A stretch of 64,000 nucleotides of DNA from positions 491,565 through 555,564 of the forward strand of contig LNGK01000006.1 in the NCBI GenBank assembly GCA_001510575.1, in the 5' to 3' direction. Position 1 is the stretch's first letter, and each line of letters starts with the position of its first letter. A program made the position numbers and the translations under genes. The notes under the pieces are model-generated. The model did no database searches and was not told the origin of the DNA. It worked only from the letters and a program-made list of their open reading frames with translations. Source of the DNA: Knoxdaviesia capensis (lineage: Eukaryota; Ascomycota; Sordariomycetes; Microascales; Gondwanamycetaceae). This document shows, piece after piece, positions 46,201-59,156 of the stretch.

Positions 46201-49200
46201 CCTTTTTCCGCTGACGTTGATCTCATTGAATCTCTGCTCTATTGGTGCTGCAATCTCCCCCAACCCGCACATGTTGTGTCCTGGCAGTTGTCCGCCAGCT
46301 GCCGACAATTGGCCAGATACAACGGCAAGCTACAACGGCACGCTACTCTATATGTCTGGATGTTCCCCTTGAAGAACCTCTGCTGATATAAAATTGCAGA
46401 CTACGGTCCGTCCTGGTATAAATCCCGAAGCGATGTTGACAGTATCATGATGTCGCCTTCATATACCTGGGGCTGATACTCTGACTCTCCGCCAAACGCA
46501 CACTCCGTGCCATTTGAAGATGCTACGCCTCCTATTGTCTCTTCCGTGACTCGCCTTATCATGATGCTACGTCGAAGCGAAACATACCAGGAATGAAAAC
46601 TCGCTTCTATAAACCAGAAGAGACAGCATCGCCAGACGGAAGAGCCATATGCATTAGAAAAAAAGAGGAACTCGTTTGCAACGCCTCAGCCAAACCGCTC
46701 AGATGCACGGTCACCACAGACATGTTGACCAGGCATGTGGCAGCCACAGTCTCTGTGCCTGAGATCCTTCGTTCAACCTTCAAGTTCTGACTGGCTCCAG
46801 TGGCCCGAGGCCGTGATCCGTGAACCCCCCCCTCCATTCCCACCGTCAGTCATGTCTCCCTCGTCCAGCGTGCTCACTCACTCTTCACGGCTCTATCCGC
46901 TGTGTCTGTGAATCTGGCTCGCGCACTTTTCCGTTCAGTTCTCCCTGCCCACAGAGCATGAATGTGGCGAGACACTGCGATTTCAGGTTATCAGACTGCT
47001 TGTGCGCTTTGCCTTCGGGATCTGAGTTCTCCCTCACGATTTGATCGTGGGAAAGAGGGAAGCTGACAGGCACAGCAAGCTCAAACATATGACAGGATAG
47101 ACGAAGACTTTGTCGGTTCTCCCTCTTTCTTTTCTTCCTTTAGCCATAGCACTCGGGCGAAAGACGGCTGACAACCTCCCACCAGGCTTGGTTCTTCGTT
47201 TGGCGGTACCAATCCGCCCTGCTTCAACTTCCGCCGATCTGATCGGACGGCTGGCCGCATCGAGCCCGCCGTAAGGGAGAAGGTAACCTGCCATTGCTTG
47301 GAGCCCCCGGCGGTGAAGTGCGGCCACGATGGGAACATCGTCTGCAAACCTGATTCCTTGCATTTTAAACAGGACCGATTTCGTTTCTTCTCCATCCACC
47401 ATGCGTCCTGTCGCACTAGACTGAAGTGATCCCTTCAACAGCAACGTCTTGGCCCTCACGATGATCCGCATTCTTTCTCGGAGAATGCCCATTCTTTTAA
47501 GCAGGTTCAAGTGGTGTTGATTCTGCTTTTTCTGGGCTAGGGACCCCCACGGGACCTTTTGTTGAGGGGTAATGGCGCCAAAAGCAAGCAAAGTCACAAT
47601 TCAGCACTTCCTGGACCCTCAACGATGTTGAGATCTTTCTGGTCTAGAGCCGGCCTTGCCAAGGAGGCGAGCCTTCTACAGATGGGTGGGTGTGCGCATA
47701 CAGCGAAATCTGGAGATGTATTTGCCGTGAATCACACTGGCTAGGCCATGTCTGGTCTCATCAATCATACATGAATCTAGCACTGGCCTTTGGACTATCG
47801 ATGCCTGTTTCTGAGGAGAATGTCGGCCCGGAGGGTTCACTATCTTGCTATCTCTCACTATTTCTTCTTCTTCTCCTGCTTCCCCTCTTTCTCCCGCCGT
47901 TTGAAAGAAGACGCGCTGCTGAGTCGACACTGGGCGTGTCTTCCTTCCCTTCTTCCTGATTTGGCGGTGTCTCGGTTTGAGACAAAACATCTTTACTAGC
48001 TCCTCTTGACGGGAATGCTGCTGGGGATGGAGTCAAACGTCGACCGTGAAAAGAGACACAACTCTCTTTCTTCCGCCTGCATTCCTGCCCTGAAAATGAA
48101 GATCCTTTCTCTTCCGTGCATCTTCGTTCGCACTCCCTCAAACACTGCGTTTGATACCGCCATTTCATACGTGAGCGGTGACCAAAGTCGCGCCGAGCGT
48201 GCAGTCACTTTGTCGTTTGCACCCCACCTCCTTTCCACTCTATCCTTTCTTCATCGTCCCCAATCATAAACTTGGCCACCCATGCAGACCCTCAAGGTGT
48301 GGCAGAACTTGCAGATCCGGTAGCGGTCAGCCAGTGGCAAACGAGGCCAAGCATTCATGCCCTCTTCATCTCGTCGTCTCGGCTTTCTGTTTGCCTCCAT
48401 CTGCTGACGTGTATCGCCTGCACCCTTCGGAACAGCAACCGAGCCATGCTGAGACATGCATCACACATCATCCAATCACGAGCACAGAAGTGAGAAGGGG
48501 GGGGGGGTTTCCTCTCTCTCTCTATCTTTAGCTTCTTCTCTCTGATCAAAGCCTGGTATGGGTTCAGCGTGTATCTGTTAAGCGACAGATCACTGGAGGG
48601 CTTGTCCTGCAATGCTACTCTGTACCCTTTCACCACGATGCAGTCGCCATCCTCTCGTTAGTCTTTCCCTGCGCCGTATGGCAAGACATGAACAGTTGTA
48701 CAGAGGAAGACGCTGGCCTCGGAGCACATATGGACACGCCCCTCCATTGCAGGCGGTGCCGTATCCGAATTTTCACGGACGTCTATGCGCTGTATACTTT
48801 ATTCCGGTGTCTCAAGTCAACAATGGGCAAGTACAGCTTGTGGCGATATTCTTCGTGGATCGAAGGACGCCCTCACGGCTTCAGCACAGCACGGCTTCAG
48901 CACAGCACTCACTCCTCATGTCACAGCGAGCTTCCAAATTCGGTATGGTGAGGGGACGGCTAGTGATACGCCAACACGCCAATGTTCACTCGGAAACAGC
49001 ATATCTTCTCGGGGACAAGCTGATCTACGGGCCCGATGGAGGTACGGTGTGTGGACTTGAACATGTGACAGCGTACTAACAGCCATATCTTCATCCCAGA
49101 GACCAGCGATCGATCCAGACGGCAAAGCTTCTGAAATGATTCTACCAAATCGAGAACTCCAGGGAGTCGTCCCACGGCATTTGCTCTGTCGCATCGCCGG

Positions 49201-52200
49201 GCATTCCTGTGCGATTTCCAGTTTGTTTTGAACACTTGAAGAGCTCGTGCAATTTGCAACAAATTTCGTCCGTGTCATACCGGAGCTTGTCAACTAAGAC
49301 CTGCGTGGATTCCTCAGTGGGAAGAAGAAGGAACAAGACGAGTCAAACAGCCGCGATGCCGTGCTCTGTTCTGCCCTTTTCTCCAGGTTTTTCCTGTTTC
49401 TTTTTGCACTTTTTGCTGGTTTGTCCCTTCAACCCTCGTACACCCATCCCTTCCTACGCTCCAGATTCACTACAGTATGTGTTCCTGATAAGATTCTCAT
49501 CCCGTTCCCTCTTTCAGCCCGTGTTTGGAGTCCCAAAGCGGGCGTGGGAGGGCCTCGAGAACAAGACAACAACGGCTATTGGCCGGCCCAGACCGGCTGC
49601 TCGTTCTTGGGGTTTGTATTCTGTCCCAAACTCCGCGGAGGCGGGGGGCGAGATCGGGACTCATTCCTCCTCCTATCCAGTGGTGAATGAAGCGCGCAGA
49701 TGTCTGAAATTTCACGATGAAAGAAAGGAGGAAAGTCTGACGACCAGACCAGGCCATTCCCAATTTCGCAACGCTGCAGGATCTTGGCCCTGTCCGGGTT
49801 ACAATTACACGGCGATGTCAAGGCCATATCCGTCCGTCCGTCCACACACTCGTTCACCCGGACATCTGCATAGCACAGTTTGCCCTCTGGCAGAAACCCC
49901 TCGCTCTCGCTTGTTCACACAGCACAGCACACGTCCAGGGTGATGCCGTTAATTCCCTTTCTTCTTTGGGTTCCCGTGAAATTTCGATCTTGGCTGGAAT
50001 GCGCGTGCCCTAGCCCGGCCTTGTACGCCCTAAAACCTCCTCTCTCCTCCCTGGCTGGAATTCCGTGAGCTCCAAGATGCCACAGAGCTCGCCCAGGCCT
50101 GCACCTATCCATGCCTCTTTCAATCTCGCCTGTGTTCATCTGCTAGACGCCGCCCGAACGAGGAGGAACAGCATGGCCTGTGCTGTTGGGAACGAGAGCT
50201 GTCTGTGGGACGTTGACGTAGTGCTTCAGCCATGCCTGAGATGCGAAGCGGAATGGCGTACTCGTGGTTGGTGATACTTTCTTTGTTTATGGTGAAGAGA
50301 GACGGTGAACCCAGGGGGGGCGTGAACGTTGTTTGAAGGCTCCGGGGTGGCGATGGCGGAAAGTCTGGCTTGGGTTGGTGTCCTCCAAGTTCCTGGTCCG
50401 GCTATCATTGGCGATGCGCCCGCTGGCCGGCCATATTAAGATGAATCTTGGTTTCCTCAAGAAACGGTTGTGTGACACTGGAGGAAACATATCAGATGGA
50501 AATTGGGCATTTGCTTGCAGGCCTTATCCATTCCCGCTGCCAAGAGGGGGTATCGGGTGTCTAAGACGGTAAGCATTCCACTGCTATGTGTATTCACATT
50601 CACACGATCTTCTTCTTGATGTCTTCACCCTCTCTCTCACTCTTCCCGAATTTCTTCACCCACCTGATTTGCCGTAGCACAAGGATAGGCTACACGCGCA
50701 CACACAAGCAAGCATTACTCGGGCAGCGAGGGCTGTTGTTCTCCCCATCCTATCACACAGCACGCAGGTAAGAAGAGGCGAAGGGCATTGATGAAAGGAC
50801 TGGCAGCACGCAGGTTCTGTGCAACATGGTCCCTGAAACGACAGAAATCACCATATATGGGCCAGAGAGGGCCCCATTTGCAGCTATGCACCACATGTAT
50901 ACTACATGGCTACACAAACACGCTGCCCCCGTTACGAGGAATCTCTTGCACCACACTCGGATAGCTGCCTTTTTTTTGGTTTTCTTTTTGCTGTGGCGTA
51001 TAACTTAGCGAGATACTTGAACAGAAAAAGTGAGAAGAGAGAAGTTGTGTCCATGTACAAGGGCAAGATACCTTCGTGTCAAAAAAAGTATTGTCCTCTC
51101 GCCCTATAAACTGCAGTGCGTTGTTGCATGCAATCTATTCAGAGAGTGTTGTGTTTCCCCGAGGTCTGCAGACACGGCTTATGCTTTTTGACAGAGTGTC
51201 TGCTCGAACCACGATGTACTCATCACCAACATGTGCATGCTTCCGACATGGAATTGTCAACATCAACCGGAATCGATGTTGCTGTCCGTCTCTACCAGGC
51301 ATCACATGGCCGTTATAGTATTTCTCACCGTCTTCTCCAGGCTAGATATGCCGATTCTGGTCAAAGTCAGCCCGGAGTTGGGGAGCACACATACAACAAT
51401 GCACGAATATCCAAGACAGACATCACCGCTCCAGACCGCAACATCGCGGCATTTTCGATAGTCCCCACAATGAATGGCTAATAAACACACACACTCTCTG
51501 CCCCAACCGGGACAGGAATGCCAGGGCATCGCCGGGCTCTGAAGGGGGCAGGAGGGACGGCGAGAGCCATAGTGGAATGCGCAGGGAGACTGGGCGAGTA
51601 GCCCTCTTCTCTTTTCGCGCTCGGGTGCTTTTGAGATTCTTGAGACACTCGGCCACGGAGAGGATTCCGGAGCTTGAGAATTATCTGCGAATGGTGTCAG
51701 CAGGCAAGAAAACGGGGTAGGACGATGTCATGAAGCTTTCATTTTGGGTGCGGAAAAGACATCGTGGGCATTCCGACTCGATGTGGAGGGGAGATGTGAT
51801 GCAGGAATTGCTTCACACACCCCTCCAAGCCCAATTACTTGGCCCCAAATCACCACTCGGGACTCTGTATTCATAGAGAGGAAATCCACTCGGATCGCCA
51901 GTAACAAGAGGCCACGACAACTTCAGTCATCTTTCTTCTCTCTCTGTGTATATCCACTCCGACTTCGACAGCTAGCCGCTGCCAGCGCGAGAAGTAAGTC
52001 CGTAGCTTCCAAATCTTCCCCCCCATACCCAGAGTCGCCATCCCAGCTGAAACCTCCGCACCTTCGAAGGCCGATCACGGTATTGCGCACTTACCCAGTT
52101 TATGTCGCTGAACACCGGCCAGCTCACTGACGTTGTCTGAATTGATGGCGGTGCTGCAGGTCCGGCGCTGGCATTGTCGACTCTGCCATAGCGGTGAAAA

Positions 52201-53739
52201 GGTTGGGAGAACCAGAAGTCCAGTTGCAGAAGACAAGGCCAGTGTGTGTGTGTTTCACTTCCCGGTCCTCTATCTGATCTCCCTGAACGCCAGCACTGTT
52301 CTCCCCCCCCGCCTCTCCGGCCGCACTGCTGCCCCCCACCACCACCACGACCAGCCTGTGGACACTGGTTAAGTACTTGTTACATGCATATCCCTATCTG
52401 CCCCTATGAAGTCCCCGCCAAGGCCTGAGAGTGGTGGACGGACAATTCATACTGTTGAGCTGTAAAACACAGCTAGGGAGGCCCATGACGACCGTGTGAT
52501 GAATGGCGATGGGCAGTGTCGGCAAGGGGAATCTGTCCATACACGCTGCAAACTCAGGACACATGCCCCTGCGGTGATATCCAACCCGGGGTGTACGAGA
52601 GTGGGAAAACGGTGGCAAGGTCCTCTCGGTACACCTTTGTAGGAAACGAGAAAAAGAAGGAGAGAGAGGCAAAGGGGGGGAGGGGGGGTGGCGGTAGGAG
52701 ACCGACGTGATCGTTGCCAAAAAGCCCTCTTTCCATCCAGAACAGGCGTGGATTAGCGAGACATCGGTCTTGGGGTAACACCTTGGACTGTGAGTGTCAT
52801 GCGGGCGCAGGCAAATCCAAGTAGACTGAGGAGGGGAGCCAGAAAGGCGAGAGGAGAGAAGAAGACAAGAAGAGGACGTGAACAGTCTTCATCCAAGCTT
52901 AGAATTATTTTATTTCGTTTTATTTCATCTTCTGTACCTCGTTTATCCACGTCTTCGCAACTCGATTTGCAGGTTGTCATTGCCTAGGAAAGGAAGCTGA
53001 GACACTCTCTCCCCTTCAGCACCTCAGGCATCATCCACCCTCAGAAGTCCCCTTTTCCAGCCTCCTCTGGGCTTCACCGTACTATGATCCGATCAAGTGA
53101 TCGGATGTCTCCGCTCGGCGGTATAGGATCAGAGCTTGGGGCGGAGTGGGTGGAGGGATTTAAAGTGTTGGCGAGCAAAGTGACAGGCAACACACACCCT
53201 CTCCTCTCACGCACGCTGAAGGAGGGGTGGGGAGGGTTGTTCAACTGTACGGTGTATATCAAGTAAGTCACAACTCTATCCAGAGTCACAGGAACTTTAT
53301 CCGAGCTCAACTACAGTATCTGTAGACAAAGGGTCCCTGAGTGACGGATGTCGGTGCTCTCAAAACCCACCATTGAGGACGGAATGGCTGTCACAGTTGC
53401 TACACAATGATGCTTGTATATGCTTCAACCTGCTTCTTTCAGATAGTTGGGCAGACTAAGCATGGAATGACAAGAGCTGGTCACACCTAGTCCTCTGGGA
53501 CTAGACTGAAGTCACAGAGGCAACAAGAACCCTGAACCAGAGTGGGAGGGAGTAGAGGAAGAGTCTCCCCAATGGTGGGCATCTCGCCTTAAGAGAGGAT
53601 ATTGGCAGAGGGCACCAAGACATGCCGCGTCTATGAGAGGGACAGAATAGTGAAGACATGAGTCTCACTCGTATTCTAGACACTGGTGGCTAGAACATCG
53701 TGTGCATGGATGTGTACAGTCTTCTCTCATACCCCCCCC
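43293..53739. other. 10.4-kb gene-free tract (left part of the right-hand desert)
   Basis: The first 0.8 kb is pyrimidine-rich on the minus strand and fits the GH128 promoter/leader. Beyond that, no frame on either strand shows a family motif or plausible spliced continuation; the longest (about 150-245 codons, for example 47034-47597 on - and 49209-49943 on +) are of mixed composition. Noted elements are an 18-nt T run at 44738-44755, TTAGGGTTTAGGG at 45880-45892, an 11-G run near 48497-48507 and a 16-bp tandem duplication at 48875-48906. The DNA is not AT-rich and shows no transposon or repeat structure. Confidence 0.5.
48875..48906. repeat. 16-bp perfect tandem duplication
   Basis: The unit ACGGCTTCAGCACAGC occurs twice head-to-tail (48875-48890 and 48891-48906) in otherwise non-repetitive DNA. 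Confidence 0.9.
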
Positions 53740-53751
53740 NNNNNNNNNNNN
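53740..53751. other. Assembly gap (12 N)
   Basis: Twelve undetermined bases, immediately preceded by a run of eight C (53732-53739). The true size may differ. Any frame crossing it is unreliable. Confidence 0.98.
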
Positions 53752-56241
53752 CCTCCTCTCATCGCTGTCTCGATACACGCACTGTATCTCATATCTACTA
53801 CCAACACTGGTGAAGAAGCGCACTGACCTGGAGCTGTCAAACCAACCACCACAGACCAGACAGGCAGACACTGCTCTCTGTAGTTTGATGGTCAAAGCTG
53901 TACAGATCATACCAGAGCCTGCACAAGAGCTGGCAAACAGTGTGGGTACAGTACGTTGTCTCCTTTTGCGGTCAGCATGATAGGGGGGGCACTCCCACAG
54001 AGAGAGTCACAGTCGTAGACACTGCCCGGGGGCCCGGTAGAGATGTTCTGCGATTCCGGTTCCAGATATGAAATGTCTATCCACACCAGCATTGTCAGGC
54101 CAGATATGTTGAGGCAGATGCATCCCTATCTAGTTACGGTGAGAAACGATAGCTGGGTTCCTGAACCGGACAGCATCATGGCCCGATAGTCAGAAGGGTG
54201 TCCCTGAAAAGACATGAAGTCCGGTAGTATATACTTGGACATTGTCAGCGCTAGGTAGGGAGGTAGTTAAGCTTGTCTCGAGCCAGTCAGTATAGCGGTA
54301 AGACCCGGACTGGCCCGGACGGCCAGAAGCCATAAGGAAAGAAACAACCAAAGGGGGACTAGATCCGTGGTCAGAACTTTTGAGCTCTATGCAGTAGGCA
54401 GGAAAAGCAAACCCAAATCTGCATCTCTTCGGATGAGTTATCCTAAGCGACGCGTCGCCACCGTCTGGAGGAAGCCTGCCGGACAGATATCGGAGGAGGA
54501 TGAGTGTGGAGAGGACCAAAACGCGCAGGTGTGAGGAGGCTTTCTTCCAGTCTCTCTCTCCCTCTCCATCTCTCGCTCTCTCTCCCCCTCTCGCTCTATA
54601 TGTGTATCTCAATACGACGGGAGGCGTTGGTCGGTTGTTTTCCCCGTTTGGGAAACCCCCAACCCAAAAGAGGACGCCCTTTGGGGTTCACTTGTGTACC
54701 TCCACCCCTCACTATAGGAGTGGTATACAGCGGTGTTGGATCTTCAAAGGGGGATGACTGAAGGAGACAGGGAAACCCCAGCAAAAGGAGGGAAGGGATA
54801 ACGGAACAACTGTACTGTAGATGTAGTGTTGGTCAGCGAGGCAAACAGGGAGAACGACAGGCCGAAGAACTGCCTGCGAAATGGAGAGAGAGGTAAGAAG
54901 ACATCAGCCAGCAGTCATAGGCTGTGTGTGGGAGTGTGAGATAAATGGGAAGGGGTTTTCGGATACTCCAATTACAGGCCAGGCAGTCCAGTGAGGCTGA
55001 AAACTTGGCCACAATGAAGACCGAAACACGATGAGTTCTCCGTACAAATTACGAAGAAGGAAGGGTGATGTATCTGTCTGTATTGATGAAAGAGAGAGAC
55101 AGAGAGAGAGAGAGAGAGGAGATAACAATCCCTGGCGGACAGGCCAGCCCGGACTCTGTATAACAGTCTCTATATATCAATACATGCAATCACGGCTGTC
55201 TGCGTGAAGGGAACACAAGGCCAACGGACGGCTTCTTCAAAATAGCGTTATAGGTCGGCTCAGCTCTGTACTTGACCTCCCCTAACCACGCTTGTCCACC
55301 CGTAGATCCCGTTATATTGCGTGCTGCCCTTTCTATTTCCTCCACTCTCTCTCTCTCTCTCTCGGTCCGTGTGAATTTCGGCTCGGGCGTTTCGTTAGAG
55401 GGTATTTTCGGATTAATTCAGCGCTAACGTCCCGTCGAACGATACCCTATGTTTCCTTTTTCCTCTCTCGCTTGTCTCCCTCAAATACTGCAGCGGAGCG
55501 TGTGGCGTCCTTCTTTCAGGCCCAACTAGAACATTCCCGTCTGTAAATGGTCTAAATGGATATCCTAGAGTTCCGCTCTTTTCGGCTTCTTTTGACTGGT
55601 CTGCCTGGGGATTTTCGGTCGAATTTGTCCCCCTCCATATTTGCTTCTGCTAGATAACCACGGCGAGAACTTGTTAAAAGTCCCGACTCCACACACACAA
55701 CGTCCCAAGTATTCTGGCTTTTTGACTGGCCGGGAATGCTCCCTGGGCCGGAAATGGGCAAAAGTGTCTTTGTAGGCCAATCAAGGCTTTCCGTTGTCTC
55801 TCCTCGCCTCGTCCCCCCCCATGCTTCACGTATATGTGGACGCCACGGCGCGGCGTTCTCCTCCCCAAAGCAACACAAACGCCGTTGCTGTTTGGAGATG
55901 AAGGACAGGGGCTTCCTTTCTGCTGTTGAAGCGCAGACGGGTAGATAAGTTACTATACACTTGTGTGGACCAGGTGGTTTCGGCGATATGTCTCTTTTTC
56001 ACGTATTTAACTGAGGCAAGCCACCAAATCTCTGGTGCTGTAGCCAGGCGATTCACGTACGGAACTTGGGGAACCCTTTTTGGAAGCGTGTTTGAGAAGT
56101 GAAGTTTATCCCTGTTCGGATTGGGAAATGGACATCGGATTCCGGAGGTCAGATTGCCATGAGGATGGAAAGGAAGCCAAGGGGTGTGAGGTGCAATTCT
56201 AGATGCTTGGCTACTGTTCGGTGTAACTTACACATTCCTAG

Positions 56242-56256
56242 TTAGGGTTAGGGGTT
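56242..56256. other. Telomere-like TTAGGGTTAGGGGTT motif
   Basis: Two TTAGGG units plus a degenerate third, inside gene-free DNA. Too short to be an interstitial telomere remnant array; similar to telobox-type protein-binding sites. Confidence 0.7.
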
Positions 56257-59121
56257 GCTGGCTTATGTGCGATCTTATTGCTCCCCAGCCAAACCGTCGC
56301 TCGGCTCTCCTGCTTATACGCAAGATTAACTTCTTCGGTAATCTGCGTGCGTCTCGCCTGTTACAACATGTGTTCTCGACAGCATAGCTCGCCATCTCGA
56401 CTTGTCCCGTTACACTCGCTCGTTCCAGCATGCCTCAGTATATTAAAAGGCAATGCGGAATCGTGTGCAAGTGTAACAGCAGAAAGCTGCTTGAACACCT
56501 CCCAGGCTCTCCCAACTCCAGAACACAGATATTAACAACCAACAGAAGCATTAATTTCGGTTAGATGCCTGATAGGGAACACAACAGCAATGTAACCCCA
56601 ACCCTAAGTCCCGACAAAGCGCTCCTTCCCAGTCAATAGTGAACAAACTACGGCGGCAGGAGCTTGACCCCTATTCATCAAACGAAAGATCTTCAACCGC
56701 ATGACTATTCTTTTTCCCCCAAACACACTTCTTCTGGCCTCTTCCTTTTGATGCTCTATCTAAATACAGCGGAAGTCTGTTTGATTCTGAACATTTCCTT
56801 TTCAGGCCAGACAGCTGGTCAGCAACGATACAGTCACGACATTTGAAACGGTGATATCTCTGGTACATCACGTACTAAAAAAACACAACTCCCAAGCCTG
56901 CGTTGTAGGACGGAATGCTAAACGCCGTTCGGATCTCTGCGTTACACAACTCTCAGCCAGCTCGTGGTGCCTGAACCATCAAGACATGCAACGTTCACGG
57001 AATCCAGAATACGAAGATGTGGTGATATTTCAGCTACTGGTGAGCATTTGACATGTAACCCGCGCGTCGTATCAGACTACTCGGTTCGGCGTTGAGCTAA
57101 CAGACGTTCGTGCAGAAGTCACTTCAGGAAAGAACACAGGCTAGGAGGAAATGCGTCTGACACGACGATCACTGCCACGGGATGAAGCAGCTACTGTGGC
57201 CACTGATCCAGTAATATCTCCGTATAGCAGTCCTGATCTGGGACAGCATACACACGTAGGTGCGAGTCCGGATGGACGGCGTTTGCTGCCGTCACATCCC
57301 ACCCATGTTTTGGCTGTAGACTTTTCTGCAAACCAGACTTTCCACCTCTTACTGCCTAGACACAAACCCCTTCCAAAAGGAACTACTGCTGAGAATGTCT
57401 TTCTAGAACGCCACCGAGAACCACCGCGCCTATCTGATACACTTCAAAGTAGCCGGAGTCTCGTTTGGGCCTCGTATCATTCGATCTCGTTCATCTAAGA
57501 CTTTTGACACAGGTTTTAGCTAATCCACCAAAAAAGAACTCTCCTATCCATCATCCATATCAAGCCTAGCTTTCCCCATTCTCTGTCTGGAACAGACCCA
57601 GGCTTTAGGTACAGAGCTACAGACAGAGAATGACTGAGAGGGAGCTAGAGCTAACTCCCTAACTAGTACACGGTAGAATGGCTGTGAGACACGAAGACAA
57701 CAGGAAAAAGAAACGAAACGAAACAACTTAAAATTCGCCGATTGAGCCACAATTGCACTCACAAGGCTGGCTGCAAGCCGAGTCCTAGTCTAGTCCAGGC
57801 CCTTTCTATCACCCGGTGGGCATGATTGTCCAGATGGTACTGTGAGGTGTTGGGTAACCACTTCCACACCACTGTGGCTGAAGAACTTACTACCAGTTGT
57901 GCCTATGATAGACCATTCTTGAAAAGAGATACTGAGATTTCTCCCTCGATCCTAGTGATTCAATCTAGGCACTCCATTCGCTGGAATAGGCACTCAAGAA
58001 ACTGACGAATTCACTTGCTCTCAAGTTGGGAGGGTCCTCATGCACCTCTCACCATCCCTGGAGACAACGCCGGAGTTTGACGCGACGAAACCCCAGCCCC
58101 AACCCCAAATACTTCCGCATTGCCCTTGTGCGTCAAATCTCACTTGGCTTGATGGCGTACATGTCGGACCAAGATATGAGGATATCACTCTGATGTCTTC
58201 CATTCCGGACCTGGCGTTCAGAACCCTACGCCTACTACCTCAAACTTTCTCATACATCGGTTTCTTCCCTTTCTGTCGTCATTGGACCTTTTCTCTTTGC
58301 TCGCCTTTCTAACCCTAGTCAAGAGCAACCGTACGGCTAGAAGGAGGGCTGCCCTGCTGTCAACTTACCGGAATCAACGTCGACTACGGACATGACTAGG
58401 CTTGGAAAGCATCCACGACTTCTTGTTGGCTCAGAGATCGTATTCAGACCTGGGGACCGATGTTCGTGAGCAAAGAGAGGGTCAAAATTTGAGATGCTGA
58501 AACTCAGAGGTGAGTCTCTCTCTTCCTGTTCCGCGGAAGACAAGCCTTCTTTTTTTTTTTTTCTCCTTCCCTTCCTCTCTTCATTTTCACGCAAACTCCG
58601 TTTCTCAGCCAAAACACCAGTTTTAGTCTTGAGAGTCAAGTGTCTTTGGCAGCCTGAGTTTTGAATCAAACCCCATCACCACCACATCTCTGAGATTGAA
58701 GCGTTCCAGTGAGCGTATCATGCCATTGGTTAAAATTAGGTGGGATATCTGGCTGGTCCACGGTCAAGCAAGATCTGGCTAGCTTTGGGCAATTACGAAA
58801 GCTACCCTGACCTGCAGAACATATCGGCCCAACGATTGTGAACAATCGTCCATCAAATCACAATGGCAGCTATGTGGCATTTGACTCCCTTTTCAACCCT
58901 TCACCGCTTATCCTTGCACGCACACAAATGTGTTATGGACCTCTTGTGTGCAGGTAGCTGGACGTCCGAACAAAGATCGGCGCAATTATTCCTTACCTTG
59001 CTGCACGATTCCACAAACCTGGCTAGGCGGGTTTTCTGATACCAGCTGTGTGGAAATCCTTGGCTACATGGCATGCTGTCGAGGCCAACCCTAAGCGATA
59101 TGGAATTGTCACTCATCACAC

Positions 59122-59156
59122 AAAAAAAAAACCCCCCCCAAAAACCCCAAAAACCC
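59122..59156. repeat. A10-C8-A5-C4-A5-C3 block
   Basis: Alternating homopolymers. The complement is GGG-T5-GGGG-T5-G8-T10, which can supply four G-tracts on the minus strand. Confidence 0.9.

Noticed and set aside
47034..47597. 187-codon minus-strand frame
   Set aside because: Opens on a non-ATG codon and has no motif; amino-acid use unlike the real genes of the window.
49209..49943. 244-codon + strand frame in the desert
   Set aside because: Ser/Pro/Arg-rich without domains, no splice logic and no start context; judged random.
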